From Micromonospora olivasterospora (GTDB lineage: Bacteria > Actinomycetota > Actinomycetes > Mycobacteriales > Micromonosporaceae), in NCBI RefSeq assembly GCF_007830265.1, contig NZ_VLKE01000001.1, forward strand, positions 1,302,001 to 1,366,000: a stretch of 64,000 nt of DNA, written 5' to 3'. Both the position numbers and the translations under genes were made by a program. Positions 54,383 through 64,000 of this stretch are shown in pieces; the stretch's first letter is position 1; each line of letters starts with the position of its first letter. A model generated the notes under the pieces. That model saw only the letters and a program-made list of their open reading frames with translations, searched no databases and was not told where the DNA came from.

Positions 54383-54535
54383 TGAAACTGCGCGGATCTT
54401 GGACGCGGGCGCGCGGGGACGCGCACACGGGCGGGCCGCGCAACCACCACACGCCGGGACCGGACGGCAGCGGAGAAAGCGCCGCAGTGCGGAGAGCAAC
54501 CGCGGCTAGGAGAGCGACCGCAGCGAAGGAAAGGG

Positions 54536-54991
54536 TCAGGCCGCGGGCCAGTCCTGGGAGGCCAGACGCGGCGAGGCCGCCCCGGGCGGGGCGGCCTCGA
54601 GCCAGGAGAGGAAGCCGGTGACCGTGGAGCGAGCCATGGCGATCTCCACGGGCACCCGCTGGCTGCTACAGCGGAGGATCACCCAGTCGGCGGGCATGGA
54701 GAGCCGCTCCTGCCCCTCGGGCAGCCGCCGCCGCTCCACGACCAGCGTCTTGCGGGAGAGCACCCGCTTGGGGCGCAGAGCGAAGCTGAACATCCGGTAC
54801 CAGCGGAGTTCTTCGCCGGAGAAGCGGCCGAAACCGGGCGACCAGCCCCGGCCGTCGAGGATCGTGGAGACCCGGACGCTGAGTCGGATGATCCCGCCGC
54901 TGCGGGTCACCAGTGCCCGCCGGACGAAGAGGATCAGGAGAGCGGCGAGCACGGCGGCGAGGCCGATGCCGATTCCCTCCACGATCTCCAT
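54536..54991 (-). CDS. DUF2550 family membrane protein
   Basis: 151 residues. N-terminal TM helix IGIGLAAVLAALLILFVRRAL, then a compact domain GIIRLSVRVSTILDGRGWSPGFGRFSGEELRWYRMFSFALRPKRVLSRKTLVVERRRLPEGQERLSMPADWVILRC, typical of DUF2550. Its place 12 bases after atpC, on the same strand, is the usual actinobacterial arrangement. Function unknown; probably membrane-associated. Confidence 0.88.
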   Translation of the reverse strand: MEIVEGIGIGLAAVLAALLILFVRRALVTRSGGIIRLSVRVSTILDGRGWSPGFGRFSGEELRWYRMFSFALRPKRVLSRKTLVVERRRLPEGQERLSMPADWVILRCSSQRVPVEIAMARSTVTGFLSWLEAAPPGAASPRLASQDWPAA

Positions 54992-55003
54992 CGGCGGGTC
55001 GGC

Positions 55004-55288
55004 TCAGCGACTCTGCGCGGCGGAGACGGGGGTGGCGGTCTCGGCCAGGACCGTTACGCCCTGGCTGCTCACCGAGAGGAAGCCGCCGGCCACCTCGTAC
55101 GACACCTGCTCGCCGCCGGGGAGCTTGATCCGGACCTGGCCGGGCTCGGCGAGCTGGCCGAGCAGGGGCGCGTGCCCCGGCAGCACGCCCAGCTCACCCT
55201 CGGTCGTCCGGGCGACGACCATCTCGGCCTCGCCGGACCAGACCTTCTCCTCGACGGCTACGAGCTCGACGTGAAGCTGCTGTGCCAC
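55004..55288 (-). CDS. atpC: F1 ATP synthase epsilon subunit, short form lacking the C-terminal helices
   Basis: 94 residues from GTG 55288 (AAGGAG upstream). The N-terminal beta-sandwich is complete: [65 protein letters not shown]. The protein stops at about the point where the two-helix C-terminal domain, which inhibits ATP hydrolysis in many bacteria, should begin (usual length 120-135). Epsilon is normally encoded directly after beta; here an LCP gene lies between them. Confidence 0.9.
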   Translation of the reverse strand: MAQQLHVELVAVEEKVWSGEAEMVVARTTEGELGVLPGHAPLLGQLAEPGQVRIKLPGGEQVSYEVAGGFLSVSSQGVTVLAETATPVSAAQSR

Positions 55289-55321
55289 GCTGTCTCCTTG
55301 CTGCGGCGGCGGATTGTCAAA

Positions 55322-55351
55322 AGTCTAGTCGCGCCGCCTGTGCGCCCCCAA
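55322..55351 (-). promoter_or_regulatory. Possible independent promoter of atpC
   Basis: Minus-strand TTGGGG (55351-55346), 18 bases, TAGACT (55327-55322), followed by a leader of about 28 bases to GTG 55288. It lies just past the terminator hairpins of the LCP gene. Confidence 0.35.
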
Positions 55352-55353
55352 CG

Positions 55354-55400
55354 CGGGTGGCGTAAGCTGCGCCACCCGTTTCGGGACCGCCCGGCGGTCC
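55354..55400 (-). terminator. Two hairpins after the LCP gene
   Basis: CGGGTGGCG (55354-55362)/CGCCACCCG (55370-55378) and GGACCGCC (55384-55391)/GGCGGTCC (55393-55400). The second directly adjoins the LCP stop codon, so the LCP transcript probably ends before atpC. Confidence 0.6.
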
Positions 55401-56548
55401 TACTTGGTCTTGTTGCGGAAGTCCGGGTGCTCCAGAAGGAACTGGTCCAGCCGTTCTTCCCGCAGTGCGGCGAAGAAGTCCTCCGCGAGCGGCAGCAACC
55501 GCTCGCCCTTGTACGCCCGGCCGGCGCCGATGCTCGTCCCCGGCAGCTTGATCAGCTCGACGTTGCTAGAGCGGATGTTCTTCAGCGCGAGCGCGAAGTC
55601 GACGACGCTGTTACCCCGGCCATTGAAGATCAGCGACTGCCCGGCGGCCCGGAGCACGTTGTCCAGCTTGATCGGGTTGGCCACCACGTCGGCGCTGAAC
55701 GCCTGGTCGACCATCGCCTTGATGAACTGCTGCTGGTGGCGCTGCCGGCCGTAGTCGGCGTCCGGGACGCCGTTCTTCGGGTAACGCTGCCGGACGTAGT
55801 CCAGCGCCTGCCACCCGCTCAGGTGCTGGTCGCCCTTCTGGTAGACCGCCTGCGGGCCGATGTAGCCCTCACCGTTCGGGTTGCCCTTGCGGTGCACCCC
55901 GCTCGGCTCCCGGTGCTCGGAGCGCACCTCGCGCTCGATGTACATGTCGACGCCGCCCATCGCGTCGACGATCTTCTGGAAGCCGGTGAAGTTGATGATC
56001 GCGCCCGCGTCGAACCGGTCGATCCCGGTCACCTGCTGCACTGTCATGGCCAGCAGCTCGAAGCCTCGCGCGGCGTCCGGGTTCTGACCCGGGACCCGGC
56101 TGCCGTACGACATGGCGGCGTTGAGCTTGTCGGTGCCGCCGTGGAACTCCGCCTTGCTGAACTTCGGGATCTCCACCCGCAGATCCCGCGGCATCGAGAA
56201 CAGGTACGCGCGGTCGAGCTCGGCCGGCACGTGCAGCACCATGATCGAGTCGGCCAGCGGCGGGGTCTCCGGGTTGCGCGGGTCGATGCCGACCAGCAGG
56301 ATGTTGAGTGGGCCCTTGAGGTCGGTCTTGCGCTGCTGGGCACCCGCGGCCTGGTCGCCGAAGAGGTCGCCCTTGCCGATCGCGCCCTCGTAGCGCGACA
56401 GCAGCGCCTCGTAGCCCACCAGCATCGTGCCGCTGAGCAGCATGAGCACGGCGCCGAACACCGTGCACACCCGCGCCCAACGCGGGACGAGCGCCCACCC
56501 GGACGGTTTCCTCCTCCTGCCGTCCTTGCCGGCCTTACCCACGATCAT
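55400..56548 (-). CDS. LCP (LytR-CpsA-Psr) family glycopolymer transferase
   Basis: 382 residues. Cytoplasmic basic N-terminus, one TM helix (VCTVFGAVLMLLSGTMLVGYEALL), then the LCP domain: LNILLVGIDPRNPETPPLADSIMVLHVPAELDRAYLFSMPRDLRVEIP, KLNAAMSYGS, VDAMGGVDMYIEREV, LDYVRQRYPKNGVPDADYGRQRHQQQFIKAMVDQA, which carry the Arg/Asp residues typical of the pyrophosphate-lipid site. LCP enzymes attach wall glycopolymers (arabinogalactan, teichoic or capsule polymers) to peptidoglycan outside the membrane. Odd location: inside the ATP synthase cluster between atpD and atpC, bounded by hairpins on both sides. Confidence 0.93.
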   Translation of the reverse strand: MIVGKAGKDGRRRKPSGWALVPRWARVCTVFGAVLMLLSGTMLVGYEALLSRYEGAIGKGDLFGDQAAGAQQRKTDLKGPLNILLVGIDPRNPETPPLADSIMVLHVPAELDRAYLFSMPRDLRVEIPKFSKAEFHGGTDKLNAAMSYGSRVPGQNPDAARGFELLAMTVQQVTGIDRFDAGAIINFTGFQKIVDAMGGVDMYIEREVRSEHREPSGVHRKGNPNGEGYIGPQAVYQKGDQHLSGWQALDYVRQRYPKNGVPDADYGRQRHQQQFIKAMVDQAFSADVVANPIKLDNVLRAAGQSLIFNGRGNSVVDFALALKNIRSSNVELIKLPGTSIGAGRAYKGERLLPLAEDFFAALREERLDQFLLEHPDFRNKTK

Positions 56549-56711
56549 CTCCGTTCGTCACGCCCACGAGTAGGAGACGGGCGTACGCAGCCGAATAGTT
56601 GCAGTGACCACCGCTCGCCCAGGGGAAGACGGCGTGGATCGACGGTACCTCGCGCACGGCGGTCCCGCCGGTCGGTGAACCGGACAGCGGAGATCATAGG
56701 GCCTCAACATG

Positions 56712-56750
56712 AACGAAAACCGCCCCGGTATGCACCGGGGCGGTTTCGTT
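56712..56750 (-). terminator. Intrinsic terminator after atpD
   Basis: AACGAAAACCGCCCCGGT (56712-56729) and ACCGGGGCGGTTTCGTT (56734-56750) form a 17-bp stem (one bulged A) with a 4-base loop, 16 bases past the atpD stop on the minus strand. The base of the stem is A+T-rich, as in bidirectional terminators. Confidence 0.85.
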
Positions 56751-56765
56751 GGTGTGAGGAGGACC

Positions 56766-59131
<2,366 letters not shown>

Positions 59132-59140
59132 CCGTCAGCC

Positions 59141-60781
59141 CTACTGCTTCTCGGCGGTGTCGCGGTAGCGGGTCACCGACTCGCGGTTCTCCTCGCCCTC
59201 CATGGGGGCGGCCGGCGCCTCGTTGATCCGAGGCTCGTCCTCCTTGCCCAGGAAGAGCTTCTTGAACTCGGTGATCGCGGCGTCCAGCGAGGCGATGATC
59301 TCGTCGTCCCACTTGAAGTCGGCGATCCCCGCCAGCACGCCCTCGTGCTTGTGGCGCAGGTACTGGAGGAACTCCGACTCGAAGCGCTTGATCTCGCCGA
59401 CCGGGATGTCGTCGAGCTTGCCCTCGGTGCCGGCCCAGACGGAGACGACCTGCTCCTGCACCGGGTACGGCGAGTAGTTCGGCTGCTTCAGCAGCTCGAC
59501 CAGCCGGGAGCCACGCTCCAGCTGGGCGCGGGACGCCTTGTCCAGGTCCGAGGCGAAGGCCGCGAACGCCTCCAGCTCGCGGTACTGGGCCAGGTTGAGC
59601 CGCAGCGAACCGGAGACCTTCCGCATCGGCTTCACCTGGGCGGCGCCGCCGACCCGGGAGACCGAGGTGCCGACGTTGATGGCCGGCCGGACGCCCTGGT
59701 TGAACAGGTCGGTCTCGAGGAAGATCTGGCCGTCGGTGATGGAGATGACGTTGGTCGGGATGAAGGCCGAGATGTCGTTGGCCTTCGTCTCGATGATCGG
59801 CAGGCCGGTCATCGAGCCGCCGCCCAGCTCGTCGGAGAGCTTGGCGCAGCGCTCCAGCAGCCGGGAGTGCAGGTAGAAGACGTCACCCGGGTACGCCTCG
59901 CGGCCCGGCGGGCGGCGCAGCAGCAGCGACACGGCCCGGTACGCCTCGGCCTGCTTGCTCAGGTCGTCGAAGACGATCAGGACGTGCTTGCCGCCGTACA
60001 TCCAGTGCTGCCCGATGGACGAGCCGGTGTACGGGGCGAGGTACTTGAAGCCGGCCGGGTCGGAGGCCGGGGAGGCGACGATGGTGGTGTACTCCATCGC
60101 GCCGGCCTCCTCCAGCGTGCCCTTGATCGAGGCGATCGTGGAGGCCTTCTGGCCGATGGCGACGTAGATGCAGCGGACCTGCTTCTTCGGGTCGCCGGAG
60201 CGCCAGTTGTCCCGCTGGTTGAGGATGGTGTCCAGCGCGACGGTGGTCTTGCCGGTCTTTCGGTCGCCGATGATCAGCTGCCGCTGGCCCCGGCCGATCG
60301 GGGTCATGGCGTCGACGGCCTTGAGGCCGGTCTGCATCGGCTCGGAGACGGACTGCCGGGACATCACGTTCGGGGCCTGGAGCTCCAGCTCGCGGTAGCC
60401 CTCGTTGGCGATGTCGCCGAGGCCGTCGATCGGCTGGCCGAGCGCGTTGACCACGCGGCCGAGGAAGGCGTCGCCGACCGGCACGGAGAGCACGCGCTCG
60501 GTGCGCTTGACGCGCTGCCCCTCCTCGATCCCGCCGAAGTCACCGAGGACGACGACACCGATCTCCCGGACGTCGAGGTTCAGCGCCACGCCGAGCGTGC
60601 CGTCCTCGAACTCCAGGAGCTCGTTGGTCATGGTCGAGGGGAGGCCCTCGACGTGGGCGATGCCGTCGCCGGCGTCGGCGACGGTGCCGACCTCCTCACG
60701 GGAGACGGCGGTCGAGTAGGAGGAGACGTAGCGCTCCAGGGCGCCGCGGATCTCCTCCGTCGAGATGGTCAGCTCGGCCAT
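59141..60781 (-). CDS. atpA: F1 ATP synthase alpha subunit
   Basis: 546 residues. Walker [99 protein letters not shown] contains the alpha signature. Slightly long C-terminus ([17 protein letters not shown]), as seen in actinobacteria. Nucleotide-binding, non-catalytic F1 subunit. Confidence 0.97.
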   Translation of the reverse strand: MAELTISTEEIRGALERYVSSYSTAVSREEVGTVADAGDGIAHVEGLPSTMTNELLEFEDGTLGVALNLDVREIGVVVLGDFGGIEEGQRVKRTERVLSVPVGDAFLGRVVNALGQPIDGLGDIANEGYRELELQAPNVMSRQSVSEPMQTGLKAVDAMTPIGRGQRQLIIGDRKTGKTTVALDTILNQRDNWRSGDPKKQVRCIYVAIGQKASTIASIKGTLEEAGAMEYTTIVASPASDPAGFKYLAPYTGSSIGQHWMYGGKHVLIVFDDLSKQAEAYRAVSLLLRRPPGREAYPGDVFYLHSRLLERCAKLSDELGGGSMTGLPIIETKANDISAFIPTNVISITDGQIFLETDLFNQGVRPAINVGTSVSRVGGAAQVKPMRKVSGSLRLNLAQYRELEAFAAFASDLDKASRAQLERGSRLVELLKQPNYSPYPVQEQVVSVWAGTEGKLDDIPVGEIKRFESEFLQYLRHKHEGVLAGIADFKWDDEIIASLDAAITEFKKLFLGKEDEPRINEAPAAPMEGEENRESVTRYRDTAEKQ

Positions 60782-60882
60782 CCTCTGCTTCCTTCAAGTA
60801 TCAGGGGCCCGGGATACCTAGTACCGACCGGTCCGAATGGCGTCTGGCATTCAGTGCTTCGCGGGTCGCCGGTGCGTGCCGG

Positions 60883-61704
60883 TCAGCGCTTGGCGAGCGC
60901 GTTGCGGGTCTCGTTGAGGCGGCGCAGGACGGTGCCGTCGTACAGGTCGGAGCCAACCCGGACGCTGACGCCACCGAGGATCGAGGGGTCGACCGTCTGC
61001 TTGACGGAGACCTCCCGACCGTACATCGCGGAGAGCCGGGCACCCAGGCGGCGCTCGTCCTCGTCACTCAACGGGGCCGCCACGGTGACGTACGCGACCT
61101 GCCGGTCCCGCCGGTCGGCGGCGAGCTCGACCAGCCGGGTGAGCGAGCCGGTGAACGATCGCCCGCCGAACCCGCCCAGCGCCACCTCGACGAGGCGGAC
61201 GGTGACCGGGCGGGCCTTGCCGGCCAGCAGCTCGCGGGCCAGCCCGGCCCGCTGCTCGGCCGGGGCGATCGGGTCGGCGAACGCCGCGGAGAGCGCGGGC
61301 TCGCCGGCGACCACCTGACCGAAGCGGAACAGCTCGTCCTCGACCTCGCCGAGGTCGCCGGCCGCGTCGGCGCTGGCGAGCAGCGCCTCCACGCCCAGCC
61401 GCTCGGCGCCGTCGAGCAGCTCCGACGGCGCCGACCAGCGGTCGGACACCAGCGCGGTGAGCAGGTCGAGCGCGTCCGCGCCGATCTTGCCCTGGAGCAT
61501 CCCGGAGAGCAGCCCGGCGCGGTCCGATCCCGGCCGGGCCGGGTCGGACAGCGCCCGGCGCAGCCGCGGCTCGCGCCGCAGCAGGCCGGCGACGGCGAGC
61601 AGGTCGTCGGCGGTGGTGGCCACCGCCGACGGCTCCGCACCCCGCGCGTACGCCGCCAGGCGCCCGGTCGCGGCCTGGTACGACTCCCGGCTGGCGGCCT
61701 GCAT
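60883..61704 (-). CDS. atpH: F1 ATP synthase delta subunit (actinobacterial long form)
   Basis: 273 residues, the usual length for actinobacterial delta with an N-terminal extension. LEDEL-type sequence DLGEVEDELFRFGQVVAGEPALSAAFADPIAPAEQRAGLARELLAGKARPVTVRLVEVAL, and C-terminal SVKQTVDPSILGGVSVRVGSDLYDGTVLRRLNETRNALAK. Connects F1 to the b-subunit stalk. It overlaps atpF by one base (stop/start). Confidence 0.95.
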   Translation of the reverse strand: MQAASRESYQAATGRLAAYARGAEPSAVATTADDLLAVAGLLRREPRLRRALSDPARPGSDRAGLLSGMLQGKIGADALDLLTALVSDRWSAPSELLDGAERLGVEALLASADAAGDLGEVEDELFRFGQVVAGEPALSAAFADPIAPAEQRAGLARELLAGKARPVTVRLVEVALGGFGGRSFTGSLTRLVELAADRRDRQVAYVTVAAPLSDEDERRLGARLSAMYGREVSVKQTVDPSILGGVSVRVGSDLYDGTVLRRLNETRNALAKR

Positions 61705-62243
61705 CAGCGGGCCCCCGTGCTCTCGAGGTCGTTCAGGAACCGGTCGACGGTGCCCTTGCGGCGGGCCTCGTCGGCCAGCGACTCACCGACGATCTTGCTG
61801 GCCAGGTCGACCGCGATCGTGCCGACCTCCGTGCGCAGCTCGCGCACGATGGTGGCCCGCTCGGCGGCGAGCTGCTCCTTGCCGGCCGCGATGATCCGGT
61901 CGGACTCCTCCCGCGCCTTGGCGAGGATGTCCTGGCGGATGCCCTCGGCGTCGGCGCGGGCGTCGTCCCGGATCCGGGCGGCGTCGGTCCGCGCCTCGGC
62001 GAGCTGGGCCCGGTACTGCTCGAGGAGCTGGTTGGCCTCGGCCTGGGCGGCCTCGGCGCGCTTGATGCCACCCTCGATCGCATCGACGCGGGCCTGGAAC
62101 GTCTGCTCCATGCGGGGGAAGACGAACTTCATCAGCACGACGCAGAGCACGATGAAGGCGATGCCACCGACCACCAGCTCCTGCCAGAGCGGGATGATCG
62201 GGTTGTGGGTGGATTCACCACCCTCAGCGGCGAGCAGGAACAT
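61704..62243 (-). CDS. atpF: Fo ATP synthase b subunit
   Basis: 179 residues. TM helix PLWQELVVGGIAFIVLCVVLMKFVFPRMEQ, followed by a long hydrophilic helix with charged heptads (EGGIKRAEAAQAEANQLLEQYRAQLAEARTDAARIRDDARADAE), the peripheral stalk. Actinobacterial b subunits of this length are normal. Confidence 0.95.
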   Translation of the reverse strand: MFLLAAEGGESTHNPIIPLWQELVVGGIAFIVLCVVLMKFVFPRMEQTFQARVDAIEGGIKRAEAAQAEANQLLEQYRAQLAEARTDAARIRDDARADAEGIRQDILAKAREESDRIIAAGKEQLAAERATIVRELRTEVGTIAVDLASKIVGESLADEARRKGTVDRFLNDLESTGAR

Positions 62244-62271
62244 GGGAAACCTCCCGGTCTAAGGGCGGGAC

Positions 62272-62523
<252 letters not shown>

Positions 62524-62576
62524 TTATCACGCGTGACGGTCACGCGGGACGACAACGGGTGGTGCGAGAAGGTGGA

Positions 62577-63374
62577 TCAGTGTTCCTCGGCGAGGGCGCC
62601 CTGCACGTAGCTGGCGGTCAGCACGGTGAAGACGTACGCCTGCAGGCAGATCACCAGGAACTCGAGGAAGGTGAGCGCGACGGTCATCACCCAGGACAGC
62701 ACCGAGACCGGGGCCAGCCAGGTGTTGGCGCTGATCATCGCGAAGCCGCCGAGCGTGAAGACCAGCAGGAGCATGTGGCCGGCGAACATGTTCGCGAAGA
62801 GACGGACGGCCAGCGAGAACGGCCGGACCAGGAAGGTCGAGAAGAACTCGATCGGGATCAGAATCGGCAGGATGTACCAGGGGGCCGGCGGGATCAGCGA
62901 GTTCTTGAAGTACTTCACGAAGCCGTGGTGCCGGATGCCGATCCAGTTGAACATCACGTAGCTGATCGCGGCGAGGAAGGCCGGGAAGGCGATGTGCGAG
63001 TTCGGCGAGATCTGGAAGAACGGCACGATCGCGAAGAAGTTCGTCAACAGGATGAAGCAGAACAGCGTGGTGAAGTACGGCGCGAACCGCACACCCGCGT
63101 GCCCGATCATGTCGACGGCGATGTTGTTCCGGACGAAGCCGTAGATCGACTCGGCGATCCACTGCTTCTTCGTCGGCACCAGCTGCGGCTTCCGGTAGCT
63201 GGCCAGGAAGAAGATGATCAGGACGCCGACGGCGATCCAGACCATGGCCGTGATCTTGGTGAACCAGTACGAGTTGTGCTCACCCCACGGGAGGATGCTG
63301 GGCAGGTAGAAGTCCTCCACGCTGGGTGGGAAACCTGCCGCGCCCTGTGCCAGGACGTTCGCCTGTCCGAACAC
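62577..63374 (-). CDS. atpB: Fo ATP synthase a subunit
   Basis: 265 residues from GTG 63374 (AAGGGA upstream). Several TM helices; functional Arg in helix 4: FSLAVRLFANMFAGHMLLLVF, and C-terminal FLEFLVICLQAYVFTVLTASYV. Forms the proton path with the c ring. The upstream frame extends to 63554, but the residues are non-conserved. Confidence 0.95.
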   Translation of the reverse strand: MFGQANVLAQGAAGFPPSVEDFYLPSILPWGEHNSYWFTKITAMVWIAVGVLIIFFLASYRKPQLVPTKKQWIAESIYGFVRNNIAVDMIGHAGVRFAPYFTTLFCFILLTNFFAIVPFFQISPNSHIAFPAFLAAISYVMFNWIGIRHHGFVKYFKNSLIPPAPWYILPILIPIEFFSTFLVRPFSLAVRLFANMFAGHMLLLVFTLGGFAMISANTWLAPVSVLSWVMTVALTFLEFLVICLQAYVFTVLTASYVQGALAEEH

Positions 63375-63385
63375 CGCGTCCCTTC

Positions 63386-63622
63386 CTAAGTAGGCGTGCC
63401 CAGTCGGCGGACGACCAGGACGATCCCCCCGGCCATGCCGAGCACGACGCCGATCCCGGTGGCGATGCCGCCGGTGTCGAGCCACTGGTCGACCAGCCAG
63501 CCGATGAAGCCCCACACGAGCATGCCCGCGATCAGGTAGCTGAGCGCGGTCCAACCCTGGCCGGCTCCGGTCGGAGGTTCGTCCGGGCCGCCACTGGGTC
63601 GGGGGGTTTGGTCACCAGCCAT
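63386..63622 (-). CDS. AtpZ/AtpI-like small membrane protein
   Basis: 78 residues from ATG 63622 (MAGDQTP); ATG 63646 (MADIVRPVMAGDQTP) is an alternative, and neither has a clear ribosome-binding site. Two TM helices: WTALSYLIAGMLVWGFIGWLVDQWL and GGIATGIGVVLGMAGGIVLVV, the AtpZ pattern (GWLxDxxLxTxP-like). AtpZ/AtpI proteins assist c-ring assembly or Mg2+ handling in ATP synthase clusters. 11 bases from atpB. Confidence 0.8.
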   Translation of the reverse strand: MAGDQTPRPSGGPDEPPTGAGQGWTALSYLIAGMLVWGFIGWLVDQWLDTGGIATGIGVVLGMAGGIVLVVRRLGTPT

Positions 63623-63671
63623 GACGGGGCGAACGATATCAGCCATGCAGACGAGGCTGTGCCTCACCCCC

Positions 63672-63693
63672 CGCACAACCGTCGTTGTGTGGG
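63672..63693. other. Hairpin upstream of the small AtpZ-like gene
   Basis: CCGCACAAC (63672-63680) can pair with GTTGTGTGG (63685-63693), one G-T wobble, 4-base loop. It lies between the AtpI-like gene and the AtpZ-like gene in a 180-base gap and might influence the cluster's transcription. Confidence 0.35.
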
Positions 63694-63804
63694 CGTCGGG
63701 CGGGAAAATCGTCTGTGGGCACGCTACTCCCCTCACGCCAGCGAGAGAATGACCGGTACCGGACACATTGGCGCGTCGTCCGAAGCGTGGGACGGCGGGG
63801 CGGA

Positions 63805-64000
63805 TCAGCCCTGCTGGCGGCGGGTGTGCACCGTGGTCAGCCACCAGATGTGCACGCCGGTCCACACCGCCACGCCGGCCGCGATGCCGAGGCAGAGCGG
63901 GACCAGCCCCGCCCAGCCGCTCGACGCGACCAGCACCATCACCCCGCCGAGCAGGGTGAGCTTGGCGACGTAAAGGCCGACGCCGAACGGCAACACCAAC
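63805..64000 (-). CDS. AtpI-like membrane protein, incomplete at the window edge
   Basis: At least 64 residues are visible: LPFGVGLYVAKLTLLGGVMVLVASSGWAGLVPLCLGIAAGVAVWTGVHIWWLTTVHTRR, two TM helices and a basic tail with a partial similarity to ATP synthase protein I. The frame continues beyond 64000, so the N-terminus is unknown. First recognisable gene of the ATP synthase cluster in this direction. Confidence 0.65.
   Translation of the reverse strand, partial: LVLPFGVGLYVAKLTLLGGVMVLVASSGWAGLVPLCLGIAAGVAVWTGVHIWWLTTVHTRRQQG

Larger units (their letters stand above)
53417..54535. other. Leader of lysozyme-like copy 2 and repeat-rich non-coding region
   Basis: About 1.1 kb. 53417-53856 is the leader/promoter of copy 2. 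Farther on there are palindrome boxes (53922-53975), a 52-bp direct repeat (54098-54140 and 54150-54191; CTGATCAGACC...TCACCGAC), and a long stem-loop (54341-54382). No credible gene on either strand. Confidence 0.6.

Noticed and set aside
53984..54499. Minus-strand frame of 171 residues in the repeat-rich gap
   Set aside because: Arises from repeats, no ribosome-binding site, no recognised domain.
61150..61170. Operator-like string GTGAACGATCGCCCGC inside atpH
   Set aside because: Within a coding region and lacking the TAAG half; taken as chance and used as a caution on the motif.

Overview
The window is one contiguous piece of an actinomycete chromosome with very high G+C. Gene content points to the Micromonosporaceae (Micromonospora/Salinispora type): a conservon-type signalling operon (sensor kinase, roadblock, DUF742, GTPase), a 180-kDa-class NAD-glutamate dehydrogenase, the mismatch nuclease NucS, a MurA with Asp in place of the fosfomycin-target Cys, DivIVA-like polar coiled-coil proteins, and an ethylmalonyl-CoA type acyl-CoA network. 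No tRNA, rRNA, CRISPR array, phage or transposase gene was seen.

Layout. 0-5 kb (minus): a lactonase and the conservon operon. 5.5-8.6 kb (plus): lineage-specific hypotheticals with low-complexity repeats. 8.7-9.3 kb: a tandem-repeat block of paired palindromes. 9.7-11.4 kb (plus): a charged-repeat surface protein coupled to a class F-like sortase. 11.5-21.2 kb: NAD-GDH, a lipoprotein PBP, an arginase-family enzyme and a thioredoxin-TPR protein. 21.3-28 kb: isobutyryl-CoA mutase large subunit, Asp23 protein, MeaB GTPase, thiolase, methylmalonyl-CoA epimerase, crotonyl-CoA carboxylase/reductase. 28.4-32.2 kb: two DivIVA-like coiled-coil proteins. 32.3-35.2 kb: hydrolase, small zinc-motif protein, ECF sigma factor and its membrane partner. 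35.2-37.1 kb: a double 3-hydroxybutyryl-CoA dehydrogenase. 37.2-44.5 kb: hydrolase, FHA protein, ALDH, NucS, DUF4126, a secreted lysozyme-like protein, polysaccharide deacetylase, DUF1540. 44.5-52.8 kb: ethylmalonyl-CoA mutase, an ABC exporter, esterase, a second Hbd, MurA, cobalamin adenosyltransferase, VOC protein. 52.8-53.9 kb: a near-identical second copy of the secreted lysozyme-like gene and its leader. 54.5-64 kb (minus): the F1Fo ATP synthase cluster, with an LCP-family gene lodged between atpD and atpC.

How it fits together. Thiolase, two Hbd loci, Ccr, epimerase, ethylmalonyl-CoA mutase, isobutyryl-CoA mutase, MeaB and the adenosyltransferase that supplies AdoCbl cover most of C4/C5 acyl-CoA interconversion: the ethylmalonyl-CoA pathway and extender-unit supply. 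Four loci of this set carry a similar 16-bp near-palindrome just upstream (consensus about NTGAACGNNCGNTAAG), suggesting one unlinked TetR-type regulator.

Caveat. Five genes show apparent single-base frameshifts, most in short G or C runs, and in every case a one-base correction restores a sensible protein. Sequencing error is as likely as real decay. All functions are inferred by reading the sequence; no search was run.
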